Shown: positions 26,212 to 35,083 of the stretch, in pieces
How positions within the stretch are numbered: position 1 is the first letter of the stretch
How the letters are laid out: the number at the start of each line of letters is the position of its first letter
Assembly: GCA_944386455.1 (NCBI GenBank)
Contig: CALXBC010000016.1
Span: 1 to 49,626 of the forward strand
Origin: an uncultured Clostridia bacterium
GTDB taxonomy: Bacteria; Bacillota; Clostridia; Oscillospirales; Ruminococcaceae
Length of the DNA: 49,626 bases
Reading direction: 5' to 3'
The notes under the pieces: model-generated
Seen by the model: only the letters and a program-made list of their open reading frames with translations
What the model was told of the DNA's origin: nothing
The model's database searches: none
Translations under genes and position numbers: made by a program

Positions 26212-27336
26212 CTATTTGTGCCAGGTTGTGATGTTCACAATTTTGGCATAGCTCTGAATCAATTTGACTACCTTGACCGAGACGTTTGTATCGGCATAAT
26301 CTTCCGCCATCACGGTCTCCTCATGATTCTGGCGCATCGCCACTGCAAGATCAAGCGCCTGCTCCACATCATCTCCGGTGATGCCGCCGATCACCACAGT
26401 TCCCTTGTCCAGCACCTCAGGACGTTCCGTAGAAGTGCGCACCAACACCCCCGCAAAGCCCAGCATGGCCGATTCCTCCGACAAGGTGCCGCTGTCGGAA
26501 AGCACACAATAGGCGTTCATCTGCAGCTTGTTGTAATCCAAAAAGCCAAAAGGTTTCATGCTCTGCACCAGCGGATGGAATGCAAAACCGCGCTGCTCGA
26601 TGAATTTGCGGCTGCGCGGATGGGTCGAATAGATCACCGGCATCTGATACCGTTCTGCGATGCGGTTGACCGCATTCATCAGAGACATGAAGTTTGATTC
26701 ATTGTCAATGTTTTCTTCCCGATGGGCAGAAAGAAGAATGTACTTTTCCTTTTGCAGTCTCAGCCGCTCCAGCACATCGCTCGCGAGGATCTGCTCCATA
26801 TGATCCCGCAGTACCTCACGCATCGGAGAGCCTGTCACAAATATGGTTTTTCCGTCGATCCCCTCTGAAAGCAGATAACGGCGGGAATGCTCTGTATAAG
26901 GGAGATTGATGTCCGAGATATGGTCAACGATCTTACGGTTGATCATCTCAGAAACATTCCAGTCCCAGCAACGGTTGCCTGCTTCCATATGAAAGATCGG
27001 GACCTTAAGCCGTTTTGCCGAAACAGCCGACAAGGCGGAATTGGTATCGCCTAAAATCAGAACTGCATCAGGCCGTTCCTTTTCTATCACCTCATAGGAT
27101 TTTGCAATGATATTGCCCATTGTTTCTCCCAGACTGCTGCCCACACTGTCCAGGTAATAATCGGGCTCCCGAAGCCCCAGTTCCTCAAAAAAGACCTGAT
27201 TCAGGGTATAATCCCAGTTCTGCCCCGTATGCACCAGAATATGGTCAAAATAGCGGTCGCACGCCTTGATGCAGGCAGACAAACGGATGATCTCCGGACG
27301 GGTTCCGAGGATCGTCATCACTTTCATTCGATTCAT
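26212..27336 (-). CDS. fnlC: UDP-N-acetylglucosamine 2-epimerase family, FnlC/WbjD/Cap5G type
   Basis: A 374-residue non-hydrolysing epimerase. Signatures: KVMTILGTRPEIIRLSACIKACD, VHTGQNWDYTLNQVFF, ILGDTNSALSA, IFHMEAGNRCWD and the C-terminal SDSGTLSEESAMLGFAGVLVRTSTERPE. The HMEAGNRC form, in place of HVEAGLR, marks the FnlC/WbjD branch, which makes UDP-N-acetyl-L-fucosamine from the product of FnlB. It completes the three-enzyme set with the two following genes (upstream in transcription). The N-acetylglucosamine-epimerase role of WecB is the main alternative. Its length matches the family. Confidence 0.92.
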   Translation of the reverse strand: MNRMKVMTILGTRPEIIRLSACIKACDRYFDHILVHTGQNWDYTLNQVFFEELGLREPDYYLDSVGSSLGETMGNIIAKSYEVIEKERPDAVLILGDTNSALSAVSAKRLKVPIFHMEAGNRCWDWNVSEMINRKIVDHISDINLPYTEHSRRYLLSEGIDGKTIFVTGSPMREVLRDHMEQILASDVLERLRLQKEKYILLSAHREENIDNESNFMSLMNAVNRIAERYQMPVIYSTHPRSRKFIEQRGFAFHPLVQSMKPFGFLDYNKLQMNAYCVLSDSGTLSEESAMLGFAGVLVRTSTERPEVLDKGTVVIGGITGDDVEQALDLAVAMRQNHEETVMAEDYADTNVSVKVVKLIQSYAKIVNITTWHK

Positions 27337-27401
27337 AACCAGCGTTCCTCCCGATCAACGCAAAAGCAGACAGATTACAGCGGCATTCTTTCTGAAAAAG
27401 T

Positions 27402-28511
27402 CTAAACTTTTTGATAATAGGTATCTGGATTCTGCGGGTCAAAGGGTTCATTTGCCCACATCAACGTCACAAGATCAGTTTCCCCTATGTTCTTGATGTT
27501 GTGCGTATAGCCCGGCGGAATATCCACTACCTGCGGCTGTTCACCGGATACAATATATTCTGCGATTCTGTCACTGTCGGTCTTTCGCAGCTGGATCAGG
27601 GCATTTCCGCTGACTACCAGGAATTTTTCCGTCTTGGTATGATGCCAGTGATTGCCTTTGGTGACGCCCGGCTTTGTAACATTGACCGAAAACTGACCGC
27701 GGTCCGGGGTGCGGATAAACTCAGTAAAAGAGCCGCGTTCATCGGTATTAGCCTTCAGCGGATAGCTGAAATGCTCCTCCGGAAGATAGGTGAGATAGGT
27801 GCTGTAAAGCTTTTTTTCCAGCGGCTGTGAGCAGTCGGGCACCCCCAGCGTGATCCGCTGCTCCCGAAAACCGGTAATGAGCTTTGCAAGCTGTCCGAGT
27901 GAGACAGAATATCCCACCGGCACCGTGCAAAACTGTCCCTTATGGGTCTCATTGCCGCTTAAAGCGCGTATCAGCTCTGCTGCTACATCGTCTATATAGA
28001 CCAAATGAAGGATCGTGTCGGGATTGTCGATCCGAATCGGAAGATCCCGCGCAATCTGATAGCAAAAAGTAGCGACTACGCTGTTATAATTCGGGCGGCA
28101 CCATTTCCCGAAAACATTTGGAAAACGGTACACCAAAACCCTGACGCCGTTGTCCTTGCCATAACGGAGCAGCAGTTCCTCTCCGGCACGTTTGCTCTTT
28201 CCATAGGGATTGTTCAGTTCCGCCTGTACAGAGGATGCAAGCATGACAGGAGCTTTATTCCCGTGCCGCTCTAATGCTTTCAGCAGTTCGGATGTGAAGC
28301 CAAAATTGCCCCGCATAAAAGCATCCGGATTTTTGGGCCGGTTGACACCGGCCAAATGATAGACAAAATCGCATTGCTCGGCATATTCGTCAAGCAATGC
28401 GGGGTCGGTGTCAATATCATAAGCCAGAATGTCTGTATAATTTTGATTTTTCAGTTGTGCGATCAGATTTTTCCCAATAAATCCGTTTGCGCCTGTTACC
28501 AGTATTTTCAT
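27402..28511 (-). CDS. fnlB: Bifunctional UDP-sugar 3-epimerase/4-reductase with C-terminal cupin (FnlB/CapF type)
   Basis: A 369-residue two-domain enzyme. The N-terminal SDR domain starts KILVTGANGFIGKNLIAQLKN (Rossmann GxxGxxG) and carries NPYGKSKRAGEELLL. The cupin domain from about residue 250 contains VNVTKPGVTKGNHWHHTKTEKFLVVSG, with metal-binding histidines, and IPPGYTHNIKNIGE. This fusion is diagnostic of CapF/FnlB/WbjC, which epimerises at C3 and reduces at C4 in UDP-L-FucNAc synthesis. The order in transcription is fnlA, fnlB, fnlC with short gaps, the same as in many capsule loci. Confidence 0.93.
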   Translation of the reverse strand: MKILVTGANGFIGKNLIAQLKNQNYTDILAYDIDTDPALLDEYAEQCDFVYHLAGVNRPKNPDAFMRGNFGFTSELLKALERHGNKAPVMLASSVQAELNNPYGKSKRAGEELLLRYGKDNGVRVLVYRFPNVFGKWCRPNYNSVVATFCYQIARDLPIRIDNPDTILHLVYIDDVAAELIRALSGNETHKGQFCTVPVGYSVSLGQLAKLITGFREQRITLGVPDCSQPLEKKLYSTYLTYLPEEHFSYPLKANTDERGSFTEFIRTPDRGQFSVNVTKPGVTKGNHWHHTKTEKFLVVSGNALIQLRKTDSDRIAEYIVSGEQPQVVDIPPGYTHNIKNIGETDLVTLMWANEPFDPQNPDTYYQKV

Positions 28512-28534
28512 ACTTTGTCTGAGCCCTTCCCGAA

Positions 28535-29590
28535 TTATATTTCACGGCCTTCCCACTCGGCGATCTCATCTCGAATATACTGCAAAGACATCAGCTTTTC
28601 TTTGACCTCATCCACATTGAGGATCCGCGTATTATTCGAATTAAATTCTGTCAGTGTATTGCGCTTTTCATCCCCGACAAAGAAATATTTGTCATAGTTG
28701 AGATCCCGTTTGTCCACCGGGACACGGAAGAAATTACCAAGATCTACCGCGTTTGCACATTCCTCATTGGTCAGCAGTGTCTCATACATCTTTTCGCCGT
28801 GACGGATTCCAATCACTTTGACCTCATTTTCGGCGTGAAACAACTCCTTCACTGCCGTCACAAGCGTTTCGATGGTACAGGCCGGCGCCTTTTGTACCAT
28901 AATATCACCGGCCTCGGCATGTTCAAAGGCAAACAGCACCAATTCGACCGCTTCGGACAGACTCATGATAAATCTGGTCATTTTGGGTTCTGTAACCGTC
29001 AACGGTTTTCCGGCCTTGATCTGCTCGATAAAAAGCGGTATCACAGAACCGCGGGAGCACATCACATTTCCATATCTCGTCCCGCAGATCAGTGTCCGCT
29101 GGGGCGATACGGTTCTGGAACGGGCGCGAAACACCTTTTCCATCATTGCCTTGGAAGTTCCCATTGCATTGATCGGATAAGCGGCCTTGTCCGTAGAAAG
29201 GCAAACCACCTTCTGCACGCCGCATTCGATACAGGCAGTCAGAACATGATCCGTTCCCATAATATTTGTATAAACAGCTTCCATCGGAAAGAACTCACAG
29301 GACGGCACCTGCTTGAGCGCAGCGGCATGAAACACATAGTCCACGCCATACATTGCGTTTTTCAGACTTTGAAGATTGCGGACGTCACCGACATAATATT
29401 TGATCTTATCATTATTATACTGATGCCGCATGTCATCCTGCTTTTTTTCATCCCGTGAAAAAATACGAATCTCTTTGATGCCGGTATTCAAAAAACGACG
29501 CAGTACAGCGTTTCCAAACGACCCTGTTCCGCCCGTAATCAGCAGCGTTTTATCATCAAAAATATGTCCATTATCCATGACAGTAAACAA
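28535..29590 (-). CDS. fnlA: UDP-GlcNAc 4,6-dehydratase/5-epimerase (FnlA/CapE/WbjB type)
   Basis: A 351-residue extended SDR. It starts LLITGGTGSFGNAVLRRFLN, the NAD-binding Rossmann glycine motif, followed by IRIFSRDEKKQDDMR. The segment STDKAAYPINAMGTSKAMMEKV resembles the catalytic region of the CapE subgroup, and FRARSRTVSPQRTLICGTRYGNVMCSRGSVIPLF is strongly conserved in it. It makes the first UDP-2-acetamido-2,6-dideoxy-4-keto sugar. Two starts are possible: TTG at 29590 (AGGAAGG five bases upstream) or ATG at 29578; I kept the longer. It is one of three enzymes predicting UDP-L-FucNAc in the repeat unit. Confidence 0.93.
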   Translation of the reverse strand: MFTVMDNGHIFDDKTLLITGGTGSFGNAVLRRFLNTGIKEIRIFSRDEKKQDDMRHQYNNDKIKYYVGDVRNLQSLKNAMYGVDYVFHAAALKQVPSCEFFPMEAVYTNIMGTDHVLTACIECGVQKVVCLSTDKAAYPINAMGTSKAMMEKVFRARSRTVSPQRTLICGTRYGNVMCSRGSVIPLFIEQIKAGKPLTVTEPKMTRFIMSLSEAVELVLFAFEHAEAGDIMVQKAPACTIETLVTAVKELFHAENEVKVIGIRHGEKMYETLLTNEECANAVDLGNFFRVPVDKRDLNYDKYFFVGDEKRNTLTEFNSNNTRILNVDEVKEKLMSLQYIRDEIAEWEGREI

Positions 29591-29619
29591 ATTCCCTTCC
29601 TGTGCAGGCAGTAAGCACC

Positions 29620-30810
29620 TCAGTCCGCCAGCAGTTTTTTCAGAGACTCCATAAATTTTTCTCTGGTGTAGTTTTCCTCATAAAATTTTCTGCCGTTCCG
29701 CCCTTTTTGACGATACCGGTCAAAGTGCTCCACGACCTGCGTCATGCTTTCACCGAGTCCCAGGTAGTCACCCGCGGGCACACATTCTCCGCAGTCCGCC
29801 TCCTGGATGACCTCTCTGCCGGCACCGTCGATTGCCGCAACGATCGGCTTTCCTGCGCTCAAATAACTTTGCGATTTAGCCGGCAGCGTCAGACCGATAA
29901 AATCACCGCCCCGCAGCGTCAGCAGAAAACAATCAGCCATCTGATAAAAGCGCTTCATTTCTGATTGCGGATAACGGCCGTAAAAACGGACGCGGTCTGT
30001 CACATGAAGCTGCTGTGCAAGCTGCTTGCACGCTTCCAGTTCAGAGCCATCCCCTACAATATGTACCTGAAAAGGCGCTTTTGTTCTCACATATGGAATC
30101 GCACGGATGATACAGTCAATATTCTGAACTGCTCCGACATTTCCTGCAAAGAGGAAATCAATCTGTCCGTTTTCTTCATATTTGCCGCAGACATCCCGAT
30201 ACAAATCCTCAGCATGCTGAGGCAGATAGGTGATGCATTGTTCCTGTACGCCGCATACTTCTTTCAGATAGTTCCGAAACGGCTTGGAAGAAATCGCGAT
30301 CGTATCACAGGATTGGTAGATTTTTTCACTCATTCTTCGCACCATACGGAACAGCAGGCTCTTTTCCTTTACATTCCATGCCTTTAAGGATTCAGGCCAC
30401 AGGTCGCAGCAATAAAGCACAAGCTTTTTCCCTGTCCGCTTTTTTAACTTTCGGGCCGGGATTCCCTGAAAAACAGGGGAAGTCTGATATACGAAGATCG
30501 CATCAATATTTGTCTTGCTGCAAAAACAGGCGTACAGATACGATGAAATAATAAAGCTGCCATAAGACAGAGCGCGGAAAAAAACGCCATGCCGTCTGGC
30601 GATCGTAGGAACACGAATAATGCTGGCGCCATGAAAATCTTCCCGCCGTTTACGAAACCATTTGTATTCCTTTGGAATACGAAAGGTCGTATAGTCTGGA
30701 AGTCCGGTCAGAACCTGAACATGATGGCCTGCTTTCACCATTTCTTCCACAATATTGTTAATCCCAAAATTGTCCGGGTAAAAATATTCAGACACTACTA
30801 CAATATTCAT
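29620..30810 (-). CDS. Glycosyltransferase family 4 protein (WbuB/FnlD-like)
   Basis: A 396-residue GT-B transferase. It opens NIVVVSEYFYPDNFGINNIVEEMVKAGHHVQVLTGLPDY, typical of WbuB-type L-FucNAc transferases that act beside fnlABC. The C-terminal half contains DFLFAGNVGAVQNIDCIIRAI and AGKPIVAAIDGAGREVIQEADCGECV. The adjacent fnlA start makes transfer of L-FucNAc to undecaprenyl-linked acceptor plausible, which is inference from context. The start at 30810 follows GGGAGGAAATCGG; an upstream in-frame start at 30834 lacks a site. It is the first gene of the cluster after the promoter. Confidence 0.9.
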   Translation of the reverse strand: MNIVVVSEYFYPDNFGINNIVEEMVKAGHHVQVLTGLPDYTTFRIPKEYKWFRKRREDFHGASIIRVPTIARRHGVFFRALSYGSFIISSYLYACFCSKTNIDAIFVYQTSPVFQGIPARKLKKRTGKKLVLYCCDLWPESLKAWNVKEKSLLFRMVRRMSEKIYQSCDTIAISSKPFRNYLKEVCGVQEQCITYLPQHAEDLYRDVCGKYEENGQIDFLFAGNVGAVQNIDCIIRAIPYVRTKAPFQVHIVGDGSELEACKQLAQQLHVTDRVRFYGRYPQSEMKRFYQMADCFLLTLRGGDFIGLTLPAKSQSYLSAGKPIVAAIDGAGREVIQEADCGECVPAGDYLGLGESMTQVVEHFDRYRQKGRNGRKFYEENYTREKFMESLKKLLAD

Positions 30811-30842
30811 CCGATTTCCTCCCGGAATAGCCATAATAATAT

Positions 30843-30871
30843 ATTTTACTACGAAAACACCGATGAATCAA
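30843..30871 (-). promoter_or_regulatory. Promoter of the polysaccharide cluster
   Basis: Minus-strand TTGATT (30871-30866), a 17-base spacer, TAAAAT (30848-30843). No other promoter-like pair and no terminator was noticed inside the cluster until after the Crp/Fnr gene. Confidence 0.55.
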
Positions 30872-30954
30872 GACTAAAGCGTGATTTTCCATGAATCTTC
30901 TCACTTTTTAGCTATTTTTTCTGATTTTATAAGACTTTTTATTCCTTTATAACG

Positions 30955-31009
30955 CAAAAAAATTACAAAGCGGAAACAGCAAAAGCAGCATTCGTTTCCG
31001 TTTTGTAAT
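30955..31009 (-). terminator. Terminator of the DegV gene
   Basis: ATTACAAAGCGGAAAC (from 30962) pairs with GTTTCCGTTTTGTAAT (30994-31009). On the minus strand it ends in a run of seven T residues (30956-30962). Confidence 0.8.
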
Positions 31010-31034
31010 TTATCCGATCAAAATGAAATTGCTG

Positions 31035-31883
31035 TTACTTTCTGATAAACAAAACGCCAAGTGTTCCCGGGCCGCAATGGTTTGAAACCGTACAGCCTGC
31101 TGTGGTCTCCAAAATTTCTGCAAAATCTCCGTTTTCTTTCACTTTACGATAAGCGGCATCGACAATTTCCTGCGGACAGTCTGTGTGAGTGATAAATATA
31201 CGGCTGCGATTGATGTCTGTCCGATCCTTCAAACGATCTGTAACATACTGTTCTATACACTTCACCAACGGACCGCGGTATTTTTTTCCGACATGCATTT
31301 TCCCATCTGCGACCTCAATACACGGCTTCAGCTTCAGCAGATTTGCCCCCAGCGCCGCAACAGAAGAACAGCGGCCGCCTTTGTGCAGATATTTCAGCGT
31401 ATCTATCACAAAGCTTGCTTCCACCTTGGGGATAACCTCACGATTCAAATAATCACGGATTTCCGCCCCGCTTTTGCCTTCTTTGGCAAGCACGGCGGCC
31501 TCAATGACCGACAATCCGCTGCCCGTAGATAAATTAAGAGAATCGACCGGATAAACGTTCCCCAGCTCTTCTGCGGCAAGGCAGGCATTTTGATGACAGC
31601 TGGAAAAGCCGCTGCTGATATTGATATGTACAACCTCATATCCGTCTTCTACAAACGGCCTGAAAAAATCGACATAATCCGCTGCCGGAAGTGCGGCGGT
31701 TTTTGTAACATTACCTGTCTGCTCCACATAATCATAGATATCCTGCGGCTGAATGTCGACTCCGTCTCTGAACGACCGTCCATCCTTTACAATGTACAGC
31801 GGGCAAATCGCAACATCATATTTTTGCAGTAATTCAGGGGAAAGATCACATGTGCTGTCCGCAGTAATTTTTACCTTTGCCAT
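31035..31883 (-). CDS. DegV family fatty-acid-binding protein
   Basis: A protein of about 282 residues with the DegV/FakB fold, which binds a fatty acid in the cytoplasm; in characterised FakB proteins it presents the acid to the FakA kinase for phospholipid synthesis. Start VKITADSTCDLSPELLQKYDVAICPLYI is the family signature, with HINISSGFSSCHQNACLAAEEL in the middle and VIDTLKYLHKGGRCSSVAALGANLLKLKP near the end. The ATG at 31883 has AAAGGA ten bases upstream; a GTG two codons earlier is an alternative. The gene is separate from galU and from the glycan cluster by terminators or gaps. No fakA is in the window. Confidence 0.93.
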   Translation of the reverse strand: MAKVKITADSTCDLSPELLQKYDVAICPLYIVKDGRSFRDGVDIQPQDIYDYVEQTGNVTKTAALPAADYVDFFRPFVEDGYEVVHINISSGFSSCHQNACLAAEELGNVYPVDSLNLSTGSGLSVIEAAVLAKEGKSGAEIRDYLNREVIPKVEASFVIDTLKYLHKGGRCSSVAALGANLLKLKPCIEVADGKMHVGKKYRGPLVKCIEQYVTDRLKDRTDINRSRIFITHTDCPQEIVDAAYRKVKENGDFAEILETTAGCTVSNHCGPGTLGVLFIRK

Positions 31884-31917
31884 TGCCACCCGATCCTTTC
31901 ATCTTTTTGTCAGCGTA

Positions 31918-32790
31918 TTAAAGCTGTGCCGTGATTTCCTTTAAATACATCCGAAAATCATCTCCAACCTCCGGATGCTTTAATCCGACCTCCACGATTG
32001 CCTGCAGAATGCCAAGCTTATTCCCCATGTCATAACGCTTTCCGTCAAAATCGACGCCGATCATCCCACGCACCTGCGCCAGCTTTTTCATCGCATCGGT
32101 CAGCTGTATTTCACCGCCGGCGCCAGGCTCGGTATCTTCCAGAATCGCAAAAATTTCAGGCGGCAGCACGCAGCGCCCCAAAATAGAATACAGGGAAAAC
32201 ACCTCATCCGGTTTCGGCTTTTCAATCATGTCAGAGATACGGAACATGTTTTTTTGCAGATGTTCCACCTTCATTGAGGAATATTTCCCGATAGCCTCCG
32301 GGCTGACCTCCTTAATTCCCACTACGCCAAGGCCATATTTGGCATAAGCCTCGCAAAGCTGTCCGCAGACCGGATTGTCCCCGATGATAACATCATCCCC
32401 ATACAAAACCGCAAACGGATCGTTGCCAACAAAGGTCTTGGCACAGAGGATCGCATGCCCCAGTCCTTTTGTTTCCTTCTGGCGGATATAGCTGATATTG
32501 GCCAGCTTGGAAATCGCCACCAGCTGATCGTACACTTCTGTTTTTCCGCTGGTAAGCAGCCTGCTTTCCAGCTCGGGGGAACGGTCAAAGTGGTCCTCCA
32601 CTGTCGTTTTGCCCCGGCTGGTGATGATGAGAATATCCTCGATCCCGCTTTTTACCGCTTCTTCTACGATATATTGAATCGCAGGCTTATCCACGATCGG
32701 AAGCATTTCCTTCGGCATCGCCTTTGACGCCGGAAGTACTCTTGTTCCCAGTCCGGCAGCAGGAATAACCGCTTTTTTAATTTTCTGCAT
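31918..32790 (-). CDS. galU: UTP--glucose-1-phosphate uridylyltransferase
   Basis: A 290-residue nucleotidyltransferase making UDP-glucose, the precursor for UDP-galactose and for surface glycans. The N-terminus KAVIPAAGLGTRVLPASKAMPKEMLPIVDKPAIQYIVEEA contains the G-x-G-T-R nucleotide loop and the catalytic lysine. DVIIGDNPVCGQL and KPKPDEVFSLYSILGRCVLPPEIF lie further along, and the C-terminus is GGEIQLTDAMKKL. Its product could feed the Glf and GT enzymes in the window, a functional inference. Weak hairpin GCCTT/AAGGC lies just upstream of the start. Confidence 0.95.
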   Translation of the reverse strand: MQKIKKAVIPAAGLGTRVLPASKAMPKEMLPIVDKPAIQYIVEEAVKSGIEDILIITSRGKTTVEDHFDRSPELESRLLTSGKTEVYDQLVAISKLANISYIRQKETKGLGHAILCAKTFVGNDPFAVLYGDDVIIGDNPVCGQLCEAYAKYGLGVVGIKEVSPEAIGKYSSMKVEHLQKNMFRISDMIEKPKPDEVFSLYSILGRCVLPPEIFAILEDTEPGAGGEIQLTDAMKKLAQVRGMIGVDFDGKRYDMGNKLGILQAIVEVGLKHPEVGDDFRMYLKEITAQL

Positions 32791-32840
32791 AATGTCTTTT
32801 CGCCTTGTTTATAATAAGGCCATCCTCCTTCTTTACCTGA

Positions 32841-33857
32841 TTAAAGCATAATGGAAATCATCACAAATACAACCGCAAAATACATAACAACTGTCAAAGC
32901 AACTGCAGCGATCACAAGGCCAATAGAGACCGAACCGTTTTTCACCAGCATGGAATGATATTCCGGAGTGTTGCCAAATTCCTGTTTCAGCTTCCGAATT
33001 TTCCGAAAAACCTGATTCATATAAATACGGTTTGCAAACATACCCAGGAAAAACCGGATCCCGATATTGAAAAGATTTGCAACCGATCCCAGCATAAAAA
33101 GCATCTGCTGATCAAATATGGCGGGCGTATTCGGCGAATAGGCATGCAGCATGGTATCATAATAAGAGCAAACCATCGGGACCGACAGCACCATGGACAG
33201 CACAAACATCAGGACTCCAAGCCAGTTTGTCTTTCGGTAAAAAAGATAGTAATGAGTTAAAAGAAAAGCAGACCAATTCCATGAATTGCTGTTGCGCTCC
33301 TTCATCTGTTTAAAGCGCGGCAGAAAATAATGAGAGTTCTGCCCTAAAAAAATGGCCAGATCCTTTACCGGAATATCCTCGATTTCCTCGTCTGGATTTA
33401 ATCCGCCGAACGGCGTTGTATAGGGATTATACGGAATTGTGTTAAATGGAATCCCACCGCTGCCGGGGCCATAAAAGCTCGTCTGTCTGTTCATATCCTG
33501 ATCTCTTTGATTCTGAGCCTGCTGGCCATCCACCTGTTTTTTCAGCGGAGTACCGCAAACCTCACAAAACAGTCCATCAGGAGAGTTCATCGTCCCGCAC
33601 CGTGAACAGCGCAGCTCCCCGCGGCCATCGACTTTTTTGGCTTCCGCCGCTTCCGCTTCAGCCCGTTCTCTGTCGCGCTGCTCTTTCGACTTGTATGCTT
33701 CATCTGTGCCATGCTTATCAAAATAGACACATTGCTTCAGTTCCTTGGCACAAGCCCGATGATAGGGAGCGCCGCAGTCCGGGCAAACAACGATATCATC
33801 GCCCGGCCGAAACGGTTTTCCGCATTTCGAGCAATTCTCGCCTTCATAATTTGCCAT
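32841..33857 (-). CDS. Prokaryotic RING / zinc-ribbon protein with DUF2628 membrane domain
   Basis: A 338-residue protein. The N-terminus carries a RING-like zinc module, CSKCGKPFRPGDDIVVCPDCGAPYHRAC (eight metal ligands, about residues 9-38), then a charged helical linker of about 30 residues rich in Glu, Arg and Ala, then a four-cysteine zinc ribbon CSRCGTMNSPDGLFCEVCG (about 82-103). From about residue 200 a DUF2628-like part with WNWSAFLLTHYYLFYRKTNWLGVLMF and four hydrophobic helices ends the protein, placing the zinc modules at the cytoplasmic face. The function is unknown; a scaffolding or ubiquitin-like ligase role should not be assumed from the RING name. Confidence 0.83.
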   Translation of the reverse strand: MANYEGENCSKCGKPFRPGDDIVVCPDCGAPYHRACAKELKQCVYFDKHGTDEAYKSKEQRDRERAEAEAAEAKKVDGRGELRCSRCGTMNSPDGLFCEVCGTPLKKQVDGQQAQNQRDQDMNRQTSFYGPGSGGIPFNTIPYNPYTTPFGGLNPDEEIEDIPVKDLAIFLGQNSHYFLPRFKQMKERNSNSWNWSAFLLTHYYLFYRKTNWLGVLMFVLSMVLSVPMVCSYYDTMLHAYSPNTPAIFDQQMLFMLGSVANLFNIGIRFFLGMFANRIYMNQVFRKIRKLKQEFGNTPEYHSMLVKNGSVSIGLVIAAVALTVVMYFAVVFVMISIML

Positions 33858-34010
33858 ATCGGTACACCTCTATCCCTCAGAAATAAAGCAGACTTCAGAA
33901 AAGCTGAGCAGCCGCGTTTACTATGAATGTAATTATATCATTGCCGCAAGGCAAATTCAATCATATCCGAAATATATTTACAATTTAGATAAAGATATTT
34001 ACAAAAAGCG

Positions 34011-34847
34011 CTATGCGGCACCGCGGTCCTCATAAACGCGGATCCCGCCAATATCTGTTTTGATCTGATATAGAGCCGACTGCTCCTCTTCTGTTTCATA
34101 AGAAGCGCTTTTTCCCACGCCAAAGCTGCGTTCCTCTTTTCGTTCGAACGAACCAATGTTATAGGCATAGTCCAGACGGTATCCCCGTTTTTCATCCAGC
34201 CGCAGATGCAGTTCCACGGTTCCAATATTGACAGATGCCGTAAAGTCTTTTACTGTTTGGCCGGAAAAATTGTCCAGATATGCGGTAATGTTTCCGATGT
34301 TATTATTCACGGTTACTTCTTCCAAAGCAGCAGTTCCCAGTTTTACAATGCTGATTTCTGCAATGTCGCCGTCGATATCCAGTGACTTCAGTTCGGGATT
34401 GTCTATTGTCAGAGTCCCTGCCTGCATCTTAATGCTCAGTGCAGGCAGCAGGTCCCGCGGTATGCTGACCGTAATATCGCAGGCTTTGTCTTTTATCAAG
34501 CTAAAAAAATACATTTTTTGCTTGGAACTGATTCGAATGCTTAAATCACTCCCATCCCGATCAGAGACAATACGAAGCTGGTTATCCAAAAAGCCTTCCG
34601 GCGGATACTGGTATTCTATGGTGATTTCCTTGTCATCGCCTGGGACCACACGAACCTTGCCAAGCTCTACCGTCAGCTGGATGTGTTCAACACCGTCAGC
34701 TTCGATCGAGCTGCTTTCAGGCGGCGCACTGGCAGCAACCGCATGATCAGAAAAATATGCAACAGCCAAGCTGACAGCCATCGCAAAAATCACCCCAAAT
34801 ACCAGAGAAAACAAAAAAATGAAAAGTTTTTTCACATTGCTCATCAT
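34011..34847 (-). CDS. Membrane-anchored DUF4097-like beta-strand repeat protein
   Basis: A 278-residue protein. An N-terminal hydrophobic helix (about residues 7-32, LFIFLFSLVFGVIFAMAVSLAVAYF) anchors it. The rest is a repeating series of short beta segments, for example SLDIDGDIAEISIVKLG, EVTVNNNIGNITAYLDNFSG and ASVNIGTVELHLRL, a solenoid-like pattern that matches the DUF4097 family, often found with PspC or LiaI/LiaF-type envelope-stress systems. No PspC or LiaFSR partner lies next to it. The gene is divergent from fbp. Confidence 0.72.
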   Translation of the reverse strand: MMSNVKKLFIFLFSLVFGVIFAMAVSLAVAYFSDHAVAASAPPESSSIEADGVEHIQLTVELGKVRVVPGDDKEITIEYQYPPEGFLDNQLRIVSDRDGSDLSIRISSKQKMYFFSLIKDKACDITVSIPRDLLPALSIKMQAGTLTIDNPELKSLDIDGDIAEISIVKLGTAALEEVTVNNNIGNITAYLDNFSGQTVKDFTASVNIGTVELHLRLDEKRGYRLDYAYNIGSFERKEERSFGVGKSASYETEEEQSALYQIKTDIGGIRVYEDRGAA

Positions 34848-34977
34848 ATTTTCTTGTACATAAGAACTGTAATATCCAGTTCTGCCTTTCCTTCATAACA
34901 AATCATTTTCTAACAGGCTGCAAACCGTTTTGCTATTATTTTAACGGAAATTTATGAAATTTTCAACAGTGCTGTTT

Positions 34978-35064
34978 TTGACAAAATACGGAATCTATGC
35001 TACAATGTTGCCAAACAGCACGTCGAAATAATAACCGGCCGGACCTTCGGGCGGCACTGCCGGC
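34978..35064 (+). promoter_or_regulatory. Promoter and leader hairpin of fbp
   Basis: TTGACA at 34978-34983, exactly 17 bases, then TACAAT at 35001-35006. The leader holds a GGCCGG...CCGGCC hairpin at about 35038-35064, ahead of the GAAAGAGG ribosome binding site. Confidence 0.75.
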
Positions 35065-35083
35065 CCGCTGAGAAAGAGGATTT

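Noticed and set aside
28799-29458. A 219-codon plus-strand open frame
   Set aside because: Antisense to fnlA; histidine- and cysteine-rich composition of a mirrored frame.
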